Assembly (NCBI GenBank): GCA_963575645.1
Contig: OY754467.1
Location: 20,186,001 to 20,250,000 of the forward strand
From: Xanthostigma xanthostigma
Lineage: Eukaryota > Arthropoda > Insecta > Raphidioptera > Raphidiidae
Reading direction: 5' to 3'
DNA: 64,000 bases
Shown piece after piece: positions 44,641-56,121 of this stretch. Within the stretch, counting starts at the first letter, position 1. Every line of letters starts with the position of its first letter. Both the position numbers and the translations under genes were made by a program. Below the pieces are notes generated by a model. The model worked only from the letters and a program-made list of their open reading frames with translations. It made no database searches and had not been told where the DNA came from.

Positions 44641-46687
44641 AAATAGACACATATAGACGGTACAGTTAAAACACATTTATCAAATACACTCCACTCAATT
44701 TAAATTTATAATTAGGTCAAATTTAATTCTCTATTTACATGTATTTCAATTATAAATCTGTATTTGAATATTGATAAGTGAATTTTCGATTTCAAAATGA
44801 AATGTCGAAATTTTATGTTTCGACCAACCCCAATAGTGTATTAAATGTGCTAAGTATTATGTAAACACAAAGTATAAGCGATTTGTTTTCTTTGACCTGC
44901 GTCACGTCAGCACGGTTAAAAAGATTGTCGTGAAAAAGTCTATAACGCACAGTGATCAGGAAAGAAGTTTTGTCAGCATTATAAAAAGGGTTGAATCTTC
45001 TTGATCTTTGTTAGCACAGTGAAATCGGTGGCTTCTTCATTAAAATTGAATTGATTAGGTGGGACTTTTATGTCCTTTATAGTCAAAGTGCCACTTTATA
45101 TTTAATTAATTCCACTCTAACAAGTTTTAACACAAATTAAACTAAATTAAATGTAGATTCGAAAATGAGACATTTTATCGATTTCAATATATTGTAAAAT
45201 TCTATCGAATTAATAAAGTGATTTTATCATTTTATTCACTAATATTCATGACTTGACATTTTGAAAATTTTCTTTTTTATTTTATTCTTACACTGCTAAA
45301 ACCAAACTAGAACTGGTCCAAGTCGGGTTGAAAAATTCTAGGGTATAAACTATTACTTTGTATTATTTGTATTTTTCTAATTGTATTTTATTGTAGTTTT
45401 TTTCTTTTGGAGACTTACTAATAAGTAGTCGTTGTAAAACTTTATAATTATGATTACATGAAAAGGAAAACTATAAGTCGTAAAGGTGATTTTTCTACAT
45501 AACTAATCAAAATAAAAGTAAGCACTCACCATATTGTAAAATAAAGGTAAAACTTAAAAAACCACAACAAAAAATCTATTCCGTTCAATAACAGTATCCT
45601 TGAGCGCAAAAACACATTCAAATTTAAAAAAAATAACGAAAAAACCGCACTGGTAAACTGCACAGCATAAAAAAAATCCACGAATAAAACAAACTCGTTG
45701 TATTTATTTCGTTACTCGTAAAAGTGTATGAAATTCGGAGCAACCGGTTGTTTCTTCGGCACTCTGTAATCCAACACTGCAACAAACGTAAAATTAAATT
45801 AAAATTTCTTGAAAATGTCAGCGTAAAGAAGAAACCGATTTCGCTCCATATGACTGGAAAACACCCCACCAATATTTAATTTCTTCAATTTATGTTTATC
45901 TTTGTCAAACACATTAACAATTCAGTACAGCTTTCTCCGTTTTTTGATTTTAAAATAACACATAAAGCCATGATGTGTTGGCAGCAAACTGGCACGATTT
46001 CTCTTTCCAACACATTGTTGAATATCGACAACATACTTCTAGCAAGTATGCGTACCTTTCTTTTCCTAGATTACTTGATGTAAGGTCTTTAGTAGCCAAT
46101 GGCAACACATTGAATTGAGAACAAAAAAATTGAGACAGTGAATGGTTCGTTGTTCAAGTGGAACAAAGACGTACTTATATTTCCAGTGACAATTTTAGAT
46201 ATCGGAGACAACATTATTAATACAAATATAAACAATTATTACCTGTATCAACTGCTATATAGATCTTCTATAAAGAAATTACTTCTTTTTGTATCTAGCC
46301 AATGCACGGTGAGTAACCAAATAAATTTCGCCAATTTTATTATCCCAATTAAAGAATAAAAAATAGAAAATAATTATAATTTTATTGACGTACAAAAAAT
46401 AACATAAGTAATAAATACCACTATTACAAGAACAACATTGATAATTAATTAATGAACAATGTATAGTTTTAGGATTTATTGTAACACTCTGTATACAAGG
46501 TCAAGGAACCAAAGAGAAAACAATACAATATCTTACAGGAGTAAAAATATATACCTAGTGTTCGAAGAATGATTAACAACTGCCGTTTGCAATTGAAAAA
46601 TTGCGTTATTTTTAAATCTGTCTTATCTAGAAATTTTAAGCTAAGTCATATCTATTACCAATATATGTTTTCATTTCTTAAACTTTA
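44641..46687. other. AT-rich sequence, no recognised gene
   Basis: Open frames at 45624-45872 (minus), 45892-46083 and 46138-46359 (plus) are short, hydrophobic or AT-biased, and unlike any family I know. No tandem or inverted repeat is apparent. Confidence 0.35.
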
Positions 46688-46870
46688 ATGCTGGGTTGCA
46701 GTACGCATTGTCAGAAAATCTGGTTTGACAATGACATTCGATTAGATTTTCATAAACGTTGAAATGGTCTAATCATTTAGTGTCATTGTTGAATTTTTTA
46801 CTATGTATGACATATGATAAACAAATGATTGTTTTTAAACAAGAAAAGTGTTTTTTTAATCAAAATTTTT
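46688..46870. repeat. TTGCAGAAA/ATTGTC family, partial copy 4
   Basis: AATGCTGGGTTGCAGTACGC, ATTGTCAGAAAATCTG and TTTGACAATGACATTCGATT match the left end of copy 3. A diverged block AAAAGTG.TTTTTTTAATCAAA follows. The opposite end was not located. Two opposite short frames at 46759-47162 overlap it and are not convincing genes. Confidence 0.45.
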
Positions 46871-47687
46871 GTCTAAATGTCAATAAAAATGTTGTTACAA
46901 ACACTATCGAAAGGTTATTTTTCGAATGCTTTTTGGTTGGAGAAATATATGAGGTCACAAAAGTCATTATTTTGTCAAACCACCATTTGCGATATCTTGG
47001 TCGGCAGTATCTAGGAAAAAACGGTTCCCTTTGAATAAATTTTCTTGCCGCCGAAACGCTGATGGCAATTAAAAGAAAAGTGATTCGAATCGAAAGCCAT
47101 CCTATGTAGGACCTACAAAGAAAGAGTACAAATACATGCTCTGCTACTGTAACCTCTGTCAAAACAACAAGTAAAAAATATTCTGAATATTGTGTTGTTC
47201 AGTTCCTGGTTGTTATGAAAGTTATAGAAAAAAATTACTCCGTTTTGACACGACCGATTAGACCTCAAATAGACGTTTCACGTGCTGAATAATTTGCCAT
47301 CTATTGGTGATGGGGTTGGAAAATCGTGTACGAGACAAGATCAGATTCAGATTGTACTTGCTCTCAAAACGTAAAAAGTTAACAGTTGAAGTGCCACTGC
47401 GATAATACAAAAAAAATAAGGAATAAACCAGTTTTGATTCACCACAAAAAATGTAATTCGTAAATTCAGTAGCTATAAGAAATAATATATTCAGATCATT
47501 GAACTAACTGGTACAATTACATAGTTCAGTGAATATTGATGGTGCTATTTAAATGATTTTTTTTTCGGATAATATAAATTTAGGTAGTGTCTTAAGTATT
47601 TTGTTAGATGGTCATTTTATAGGTATGTTTTATGTCGACCGCTTTATTTGAAGGTTAAAGTCATATTATCTAAAATTATACCATACT

Positions 47688-48135
47688 AGCGACCCGATCC
47701 GGCTTCGCCCGGATTTGTGGATTACCTATTAAACATTGAAATATTGTGATGCATCGGACTCTTTTTATAGAATTATAGCGGACTCGGTAGGCAAACGGTC
47801 AGTTATGAATGAAACGTTCATTCTTTAATAAGAAATGAATACCTATACAGAAATTATTGAATTAAAAAATATTGAGACGTAGGCTGAAAACTTGGGATTG
47901 CCTATATATTTTTTATGTGAAAAATCTAAAAAAATATTAAAAAAATATTTGGTCGGAAAATTTACAAAAAAATCAGGATCTTGAGAACAGCGCCAACTAC
48001 TGGGTTTAACTATAGCTAAGAACCATCCAGGTAACACCATATAAGTACAAAAAAATATAACATGAAAATCGGTCAATCCGTTTAGGAGGAGAATAATTTT
48101 AAACACATGGACACCGGAATTTTATTCATAAAAAT
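47688..48135 (+). repeat. CTAGCGACCCGATCCGG dispersed repeat, copy 3
   Basis: Starts ACTAGCGACCCGATCCGGCT then TCGCCCGGAT, and ends after AAAATCGGTCAATCCGTTTA and CACCGGAATTTTAT. It is directly followed by another copy in the same orientation. Confidence 0.55.
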
Positions 48136-48137
48136 AA

Positions 48138-48515
48138 CGACCCGTTCCGATTTCACCCGGGTTTGATAGATATAATTCTGCAAAATGTATTTCATGTGCA
48201 ATCCGGTATCTGAACTATTAGCTTTGGAAAAATTATACCAGATTTGCATCTGAACTAATAGCTTTAGCGAATTCTATCAGATGTCGCTACTTGGTAATAA
48301 AACAGTTTTTTCTGTTAATAAAACTGCTTTTTTGAGAAAATATCGTAATTTTGTACAAAATATTTAATAAAAACTATCGTATAGCGTCAGTTGCACCAAG
48401 CAAGACACATTTACAAAATTTCATTAAAATCTGTTCAGTGGTTTCGGAGATTAGCGCGGCCAAAATTGTGATACCGGAATTTTATATAGGTAGGTATTAT
48501 ATAGATTTAAATTAT
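48138..48515 (+). repeat. ACGACCCGTTCCGATTTC dispersed repeat, copy 4
   Basis: Starts ACGACCCGTTCCGATTTCAC and ends after AAAATCTGTTCAGTGGTTTC, GGAGATTAGCGCGG, ATACCGGAATTTTATATAGG, followed by GACAGACGG repeats. The 67-codon frame at 48351-48554 is produced by this repeat. Confidence 0.55.
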
Positions 48516-49388
48516 AGACAGACAGACGGGCGGACGGACAGCGGAAGCTTATAGTAATAGTCCCCTAAAAACTAATAGTGACGTGTTAAAGCTACCATAA
48601 TGCTTCTTTAATTATTATTCATAACGTTTGTTGGTACATTTTTGAATTATAATTTCCAGTCAATGTATAATATTAAGTAGTTAGGCTGTTGAAATCACTT
48701 TCCATTGACCTGTAATACCGCTAAAAGTTTGAATGACAAGAAAAGATAATAAAGACACTTCCGGTACATACTATATTTGTTAAACATTGCTCTAACCGAA
48801 TTTTGCAATGTAACGATTTATTTTTTTCTCAACAAGTAGTTAAAAAAAGTATCTCATAAATTACTATTTCGCCAACCTATTGATACCACTTCCAATTTCT
48901 TGCCTGTTAATTTCTAATATTGCATTGTCAAGTCAAGCAGGACATATCTAGTAAAAATATCTTTGAACTGTATTTCTTGCAGGAAGGAATATTTTGTATA
49001 TGAAATGTGCCTAATTACACTGGAATATCACAAGTTGCAGTAAACGTTAGGGAAAAATATTAAAATGATAAAAATAGTCCAGTTTTATAATAAATTGTAC
49101 TAATAACAATCAAGGTTCCCTTGCTTATCGATCATTGAAGTCTCCAGTCTTTGTATGTTTTTATACTTATTCTTCGTTGTTACTAGAAAAACGAAAAAAT
49201 TAAAAGCTCAGAAAACATCGTTGCTAACATAAAAAAAAATGTTTTTCAATGCTAATTTTCCATTGTTTCATTAATATCACCAACGTTTTGCTTATTTACC
49301 AATCTTGCAATCTGCAAGGCATTTGCAAATTAAATAAAATACAATAAAACGCTATTTACGCTGTAGTGTGTTTTACTCTTATTAAGAT
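48516..49388. other. AT-rich sequence, nothing recognised
   Basis: No open frame or repeat of note. Confidence 0.35.
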
Positions 49389-49400
49389 ACTAGTGGTCCC

Positions 49401-49408
49401 GTCCGGTT
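49401..49408. repeat. Left 8-bp target duplication GTCCGGTT
   Basis: Identical to 50239-50246, flanking the hAT element. Confidence 0.85.
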
Positions 49409-50238
49409 CAGGGCTGCCAGATGAACGGATTTTTCCGTTCCCAACGGATTTTTCGAGTAGAAATAAATTTGAACGGATAATGGAACGGATTTCATGATCT
49501 GAACGGATTTAACGGATTTTCTAACTTTTCCGAATTTTTTACCTTTTTTACTACATATAAATTCAAACTTCACTCGATAATCGATAATTTGGGGACATTC
49601 GGGTATTTTTAGCACATTCGAGCATATCTGAGCACGTTTCTTTCACTACCTCTGTCCTACTCCTCTCTCTATTTGGGTGGAAAAAGATAAGAGAGTGTAT
49701 GAAACAATGTGTTCGCGAAACACACACCTATATCGATGAATATCGACTCGCTATTTTTGTCTGATGCGTTTTTTTCACACAACTGGAGTCAAGTGTTTCG
49801 AGTTACACGGATTTACGGAACACATTGAGGATTTAACTGATTGTACTGCCGCGTTTGTTACTATCGCAACATTCTAACAGTCAATATAATATTTTTATTT
49901 CATAAAAATGTGAAAAATCTACGAAATAATCGATTCATTGGATGTGAAAAAATGAATCATTTCTATTCAATTTAAAGTCTGTTTGTAAGTAAAAGTAAAT
50001 TCAACGTCTTATACGAAATTCATTTAATAATGTTAATAATAAAACCATAATGAAGGTGGAAACACGTCGATGTGTCGTTTATGGTACCGCATACTTCACT
50101 TTACTCTCTATCTCTCTCACACTCATTGCATTAATGGGTGAACCGGGCGAACGGATGGAAACGGATTTTTCAGACCACTTCCCCCACCACTTTTCGCCTT
50201 ACCGACGGATTTCTGAGGAGAGAAATCTGGCAGCCCTG
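49409..50238. mobile_element. Non-autonomous hAT element, 830 bp
   Basis: Exact 14-bp terminal inverted repeats CAGGGCTGCCAGAT / ATCTGGCAGCCCTG and an exact 8-bp target duplication GTCCGGTT, both diagnostic of the hAT superfamily. Subterminal regions carry repeated AACGGAT motifs: about seven in the first 110 bp and three near the right end. These look like clustered transposase-binding sites. No transposase is encoded; the frames at 49382-49615 and 50050-50319 are spurious. It inserted into the CTAGTGGTCCCG repeat, so it is younger than that copy. Confidence 0.9.
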
Positions 50239-50246
50239 GTCCGGTT
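50239..50246. repeat. Right 8-bp target duplication GTCCGGTT
   Basis: Identical to 49401-49408. Confidence 0.85.
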
Positions 50247-50547
50247 TCAACTGGGTGCAAAAAAACTAATGGGAGAGAGGGACATGGGTACGCACGTTCA
50301 TCTTAGTTTACCGAGATGAATGTTGTGTTCAAATTTTATGATGATCAAAAGTTTTCATTGGACGGACAAATTTTGAGTTATATTTTGCAATATTTTTCAT
50401 TGATGCTTCGCTCCTATTGGTCGTAACATAATATTGTATAGCCTATACTCTATAGTCTTCCTCGATAAATGGACTAGGTATCCAACAAAAAAAACCTTTT
50501 TCAACCAAACAAGCAAACTCTTCAGCGTTATATATTAGTATAGACTG

Positions 50548-51339
50548 TTTAGTAGTTTTGTTGTTGTCACTATTGTAAACTTTTATTAAGATTTTGGGGA
50601 GGAAAACGCAGACTAAACGATACCCCCTTCTCTTTATTAGCATATCAGTACCTACATTGGGAAGTTACAGTAATGAAACCGAAAATAGAAATCAAAAAAG
50701 TGGGTTTTACTCAAAATTTTTGGAACAAAAAACAATATTAACTCGGTTATGATGCCAATGGAAGCGTATTAACGTCAATATGATAAAAAAAATTATCAAA
50801 ATTGGTCTATGTGTTTTTTTTTTTTGTTTAAATAAAAATAGTGAAAACAAGGTGAATCTCCATGATATCAACTTTGTTAGGGTGCTAATTAAAGCTTATT
50901 AACGTCAGTATAATCCGAAAAAAATCTTATCATGATCAATCTAACCGTTTTTTTGTATAACACAAATTCTGCAAAAAAAATATTTTAGGAATTTTTGACA
51001 AATATTTTTCAGATTTAATTTGTTTAATAATGGATAGTATGTCCATATTTGTTATTCAATATTGATTAAATTGGAAAGTTAGTCGTGTAGACCTCAAGGG
51101 TCGCACTTGTAGAATCCCAATAAACGACCCACCTCACGCCTTGTTTATTTCATGTGTTGTAAGTGTGTATAAATTATCATGATAAATATTTACTCATAGA
51201 AAAACTATTAACTGACATGTTCCAAAAGTATCCGTCGCACGACTATTTTTTTAAACTTTCGATATATTTTTTACTTCGTTATCTGTGCTTTTGGTATATT
51301 ATGTTGAATTTTTTATTATGATTTTTTCAATATATTACC
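50548..51339. other. AT-rich sequence, nothing recognised
   Basis: Two related stretches around 50.74 and 50.88 kb share GC.AATT/GGAAGC.TATTAACGTCA followed by TATAATCC/TATGATAA and TTATCA. They suggest an old tandem duplication of about 135 bp. No gene. Confidence 0.3.
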
Positions 51340-51890
51340 ATTTCAACACACAAGTGGCGAATGGTACTTGTTTAGATCAAAATTAACTTTTCAAAATATT
51401 ACAATATTTTTTCGTTTTGAGGTTCCCCGAATCCAAAGAACAATATGTTTTTGGAAAAACGCTTTGTGTTTGTTGGTCTGTTAGTCTGTGAGCACTATAC
51501 ATGTCAAGCAGATGGGCGGATTGAAACCAAATTTGCAGAGGATGTTTGGTATGCTAATGTGAAGAGCCCTATTGTTTTTGGAGAAAATCGGTGCATGCGC
51601 AGAAGAGATATATGCTATAACGTTGTTTTTTATATAATAATGGTATACTTTCCATAGCGGCTTATTATTCTATTTATTTTTTCAAGAAAGTTTTGTTAAA
51701 ACATTTTCATTCTAAACTTTATAGTTTTGGAAATATTTTGAAAATAAAAAAAATCAGCTGTAATTCTTTTGTTTTGTAGATCTGTCAGAAATAAACTAGT
51801 TAAGCATGCTTTGATTAATTTTTACATGACGAATAGCAAATGTCATATTAAATACTAGCCATTACCATTATCATTTTGAAGTTGGAATGG
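51340..51890 (-). mobile_element. CCATTCCAAC-family element, copy 4
   Basis: Reverse orientation, from a degraded CGAATGGTAC end to GTTGGAATGG (51881-51890). Shared blocks are TTACAATATTTTTTCGTTTT, GAGGATGTTTGGTATGC, GAAGAGCCCTATTG, CGGTGCATGCGC, GTAGATCTGTCAGAAAT and GCATGCTTTGATTAATTTTTA. The segment around GATATCGCGTGAGG is deleted. The 70-codon frame at 51445-51657 is spurious. Confidence 0.65.
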
Positions 51891-52620
51891 TTCCGTCGCC
51901 CAATTGGCTGGAATTTGATTATTACATTTGTTTGTTTGATAAGCCATATTATCAAAAATTCAACTATTTCATATCATAGCCTTAAATTCTTTAGCTTTAT
52001 ATATAAAACCACAGAACAGTTATACTGTTCTGTGTATAAAACAGTTATGGGTGTCAATAATGATGTTTTTGCGTTAAATTCCTGTTATTGTCGTAGCGAT
52101 GAATTGTCGCTGCAATAAATTGTCTCGCGATAAACTATTGTACTAATATAGGTACTTATAAGTAGAAAGTATGAAAATTATGTGTACATTGTATTGCAAA
52201 TGTATAGTCAAATAGACATCATAAAGATGTAACGCCTGAAGGGCTCTTAATATGCGATAATAAAATTTAATATTAATTCCCGGCATTTTAAATGTATAGA
52301 GGTTCATATTCTGGTGTTTATACAATGTAGAATTTAATCTGCCTTAAAGTATGGGAAACTAACGGGTTAACGTGGCAACGAATTATAATATTTGACCTTC
52401 TTGAAATAATGATAGTAATCAAAACAGTAAACATAAGTGAGAAAGTGTTTTGACACAAAGAAAATAAAAGTTATCAAGTTGTAAATAATTACGAACAAGA
52501 TTCTTAATGGCAGAGCGCTAAAGAGATAATCTTAAAAGCATTAAGTGCTCTGCGATAATTGACAATTATTCTCAGACTTGCACAGAAGCACAAATGAATC
52601 GAGAGACATTTTGTTCCAAT
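51891..52620. other. AT-rich sequence, nothing recognised
   Basis: Small hairpin AACAGTTATACTGTT near 52015. No gene. Confidence 0.35.
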
Positions 52621-52624
52621 TTAA

Positions 52625-53115
52625 GGTAGTACGAGCACCAAGGCAATTTTAAATAAAAGGCTTGATTTTTTTTATATGAAGTTGGACTAAGTCTAAACAA
52701 ATTCTGAAAATTTTAAGGGGGGTTGCCCGATTATTAAAATAAATAAATGACTTCAAAAGTAGGCATATTTAACATTGGCTTTATGGTAAAACGGTAGATG
52801 GATGAAATTAAAAAAAAACGATTTAAATTAAAGTTAAAACCTTAATAAATTATTGAAAACAAAAAAAACTCGTTGTGCCCGACTAATTAAAAAGATATTT
52901 AATTAAAAAGATTAAATATCTTTTTAATTAGTCGGGCACAACGGGTTTTTTTTGTTTTAAATAATTTATTCAGGTTTTAACTTTAATTTAAATAGTTTTT
53001 TTTTAATTTCCACCGACTATTTTTGGAGAAATCAATGAAAACATATCATCCATCTACCGAAATATAAAAAAATCAAGCCTTTTATTTAAATTGTTGCCTT
53101 GGTGCTCTTACTACC
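52625..53115. mobile_element. TTAA-flanked foldback, GGTAGTACGAGCACC ends
   Basis: Bordered by TTAA (52621-52624 and 53116-53119). The ends GGTAGTACGAGCACCAAGGC and GCCTTGGTGCTCTTACTACC pair, as do AGGCTTGATTTTTTT and AAAAAAATCAAGCCT. The centre is a second, nearly perfect palindrome (GTTGTGCCCGACTAATTAAA on both arms, about 52870-52945). Between them the right arm has lost or gained sequence. TTAA is consistent with a piggyBac-type target or with palindromic ends. Non-coding. Confidence 0.75.
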
Positions 53116-53394
53116 TTAAAATAAAAAAAAGAAATACATAACTAATATTGTTTTGATTACGTTGAAAACGCAAGTAGACAAGCATTGGCGGTTTTTCGAT
53201 CCCAAAGTTGGTGAAATGCTAGAAGATTTGTTTCTATACTCAGGGACATAGGCAGAAATTTTGTTAAGGAAGGGCTGGGGAAATAATCTCGTCTCACTGC
53301 CACTTTGCTTTAAAGAAAAGAAATGATATTGTGAGTATATCTGCGAATTATGGACTGATCTAGTTCCACGATTCTAAACTGTAAAGCCCCGGTT

Positions 53395-53640
53395 TCCTAA
53401 GAATCGTCATCATAGCGGTATGTACTGTAATATAACGGCCGTAATATGATGGTGGATGACATCGTAAAAAACGTGTATGTAGAAGTAAGTGGATGCCGCT
53501 TTTTGCATTACTGTGGTGTCGCCGTTACAGAGAAAACCACATACATTTACTTCTATACACACGTTTTTTGTGACGTAATTCGCTGTCATATTAAGGCTGT
53601 TATATTACGGTATTGATATCTTAGAAAGCCAGCTGACTTT
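53395..53640. repeat. Imperfect 246-bp palindromic element
   Basis: Pairs GGTTTCCTAAGA with TCTTAGAAAGCC, CTGTAATATAACGGCC with GGCTGTTATATTACGG, and ACGTGTATGTAGAAGTAA with TTACTTCTATACACACGT. Many small differences; MITE-like. Confidence 0.6.
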
Positions 53641-53856
53641 AAACGGATGGAAATATTCTTCATAGTGTAAAGCGCCGAACTTACCCGAACTTGTCAGATG
53701 CTCGGTATACGAGCAGTACATAATATGCACTCTCATTCGACAAAGATCGAATACTCATACCCCGGCCGTCATTTCACTTGACGAATGGCGATAGATCACG
53801 TGATGAGATAGAACTATAAATGCCAGATTATATGGAAGTGTTAAGATGGGCATTAA

Positions 53857-54314
53857 AAGCCGCTGCACACGAGGCTGTTTTTTTCGCTAGATTTGACTGC
53901 TAGGTTTCAAGCGTACTGTGGCGCTGATTTTCGTGGTGGCTTTTATGTGTTCGCTTCACACGATGCATGTTTTTAAGCTAACTTTGTAGATGGGTTTGGT
54001 GCACGCGCACAACGACAGTTCCAATGTTTACAAAACTGAATGCTTATTGTCTCTGAAAAAAATACACACTAAGACGTCATGTTTGTTTTTGGGCGTTTGC
54101 CCTTGTGGCCCACGTGACTAGATACTGTTTTCTGACTGGTTCTTGTTTAAAACAAGCACGCAAAATAGCCCCGGTTCTAATTTTGAAATCCAACTTGTAA
54201 CCACCCACGCGATCCTGCAGTGACGTCATTTCCATCCTCATAGCCATCGCGACAGCCAGCGCAAGTTCCAACAACGATTCCATAAAAAAAAATCAGCCGC
54301 GTGTGCAGCGGCCT
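53857..54314. mobile_element. TAA-flanked MITE, AGGCCGCTGCACACG family, copy 2
   Basis: Left end AAGCCGCTGCACACGAGGCT, right end GTGTGCAGCGGCCT, flanked by TAA (53854-53856, 54315-54317). Longer and diverged from the copy at 12027, with extra sequence in the right third (CGATCCTGCAGTGACGTCAT). The short minus-strand frames at 54077-54455 overlap it and are not genes. Confidence 0.7.
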
Positions 54315-54904
54315 TAAGGAAAGATACGAATTATCTCCGACAGAAAATATGACTTCTGGAGCTACACATGTCCGGAACTTCCTAACTCCATTAAACGTCT
54401 GAATCGCAATAATTATTGCATTTGTTTTCCGGAAATAAGAACACAAAAACAACATGTTTTTAACAATTATTTACGGCAACACGGTTGTTTAAAACAATTG
54501 TGAAAAAGTAATTTAACTAATATTAACCTATTTCAATCAAACAATAGCCACGACCCGTAGCATTCATTCATTTACTATACTATACTTCGTTTGTATAACG
54601 CTCGTATGTGTGCGTGCACGCATGTAAGTGTGTGTGTTTGTACTACGCGAACCTAAATACTGCATGCATAGTACCTACATAATCATTGTAACCGGTAAGT
54701 AAGCACTTCCGCAAGTCTTACAGATATACATTATGGTATTATGAATAACGAATATACTAGACGTAGGTAAGTTCAAAACCAATGTTATAATAATAATAAT
54801 AATAATTAAGATGTATGCGTGCTATTATTTATTTTTTGACGTGTAAACATCTTATTCGGTCGTATGGGCCTAATTCGATAATGCAACGGAACTGAGTTAA
54901 AGCT

Positions 54905-54943
54905 GCGCAGTCGGCAGGCGCAGTCGTCAGGCGCAATCGTTTG
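54905..54943. repeat. 13-bp tandem repeat, about three units
   Basis: GCGCAGTCGGCAG, GCGCAGTCGTCAG and GCGCAATCGTTTG in a row. Confidence 0.6.
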
Positions 54944-55584
54944 GCTGCCATCTAGGGACCTTAAGACTATAGAAGAGAGTGACATAGAGTTTATAATAAT
55001 AGAGTAAAGAGAAAATATAGAGTAGCATAATAGAATTTAAAGTATCGAGTATTTAATCTATACGTAACTCGATATTTTTAAATTTTTTGAATAAGGCATT
55101 CTCATTTTAAGCTTATTCAAAAAATTAAATTATATCTAGTTGAGGGACATTCTATCGCTATTGAACAAAATCATTATACCTATTTAATAGTATATTACAC
55201 CACAAGGGCCGACGGTTTGATACCATGCACTGCACGCCATGATGCTCGAGGCGAAAGTTGGTAGTGTGGTGTATACTATTTTTCTACATACCTCGCTTGT
55301 AAGTACGTTTATTAATACATTAATTAATAAATTACTTATTAATAACATAAAAACACAGATAAATTCAAAACAAGCAGCTTTGAGGATATACGTAAAATTT
55401 AAAAACACGAATGACAGCTGTTCGTGACTATTAACTAAAATGTAATAGGGTTGCTATGGAAACGACATCTAAACGACAGTTGATAAGTTATTTTTTTTAA
55501 CCGCTGCCCGAATGTATACGCACTTCTTGCATCAGTGCGTGTAATCTCACCAATGCGTAAATCTTAGACTTTCTGCCTTACAAC

Positions 55585-56121
55585 TAGAGATGTGCCAGAT
55601 CGTTAAAAATGCATATTCGCGGATACGGATCTGAATACGGATATTTGGTTTCAAGATCAGCGGATACGGATACGGATCTTAACTTTCTTAGAGTACGCGG
55701 CGGTAAATATTGCACATCGACCTTTGGAAAGAGACTATCTGTTATGGGAAAAAGTTATTGACTTCTTTAAGAGTTAACTCTCATAACAGATTGTCTCTTT
55801 CCAAAGATCGATGTGCAATATCTCATTATAAAGATAGTTTTTTATTAGTACCTTTGAGTTATGTATACTTATTGGTATGGTACTCACTACGATAAATTTT
55901 TGCAATATATAAAGGTGCCAAATACTATTTTAAGAAATAAAAAATAATCTGAATGGAATTTAACAGTTTTTCATTATTACCTAATCACCTATATATATAA
56001 AATTTCATCTATGAATTGAAAATTAATAAGGTAAAAGATCCGCCATAAAACTAACGGATACGAATACGGATCTTGTTTCTCCCTCGGAGCTCCGCGGATA
56101 CGGATATCCGGCACATCACTA
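55585..56121. mobile_element. Non-autonomous hAT element, 537 bp
   Basis: Ends TAGAGATGTGCCAGAT and the complement of TAGTGATGTGCCGGAT. Flanks CTTACAAC (55577-55584) and CTTATAAC (56122-56129) are an 8-bp duplication with one mismatch, fitting hAT. Subterminal CGGATACGGAT motifs occur four or so times on the left and three on the right. A 115-bp hairpin is nested inside. Non-coding; the 61-codon frame at 55710-55895 is spurious. Confidence 0.8.
55707..55821. repeat. Nested hairpin with 40-bp arms
   Basis: ATATTGCACATCGA.CTTTGG, AAAGAGAC.ATCTGTTATG (55707-55746) pairs with the complement at 55782-55821 with about two mismatches; the loop is about 35 bases. Confidence 0.75.

Larger units (their letters stand above)
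49389..50547 (+). repeat. CTAGTGGTCCCGTCCGGTT repeat, copy 5, split by hAT element
   Basis: The first 20 bases (49389-49408) and the rest (50239-50547) form one repeat when the hAT insertion is removed. The second part has the same CGTTCATCTTAGTTTACCG hairpin, GGACGGACAAATTTTGAG, CATTGATGCTTCGCTCCTA and TATATTAGTATAGA as copy 2 at 42.5 kb. Confidence 0.65.

Noticed and set aside
46759-47162. Opposed 91- and 100-codon frames
   Set aside because: They overlap each other on opposite strands and partly overlie a dispersed repeat; neither has a known motif.
48351-48554. 67-codon frame ending in RQTDGRTDSGSL
   Set aside because: Produced by the 3' part of a dispersed retroposon repeat with GACAGACGG units.
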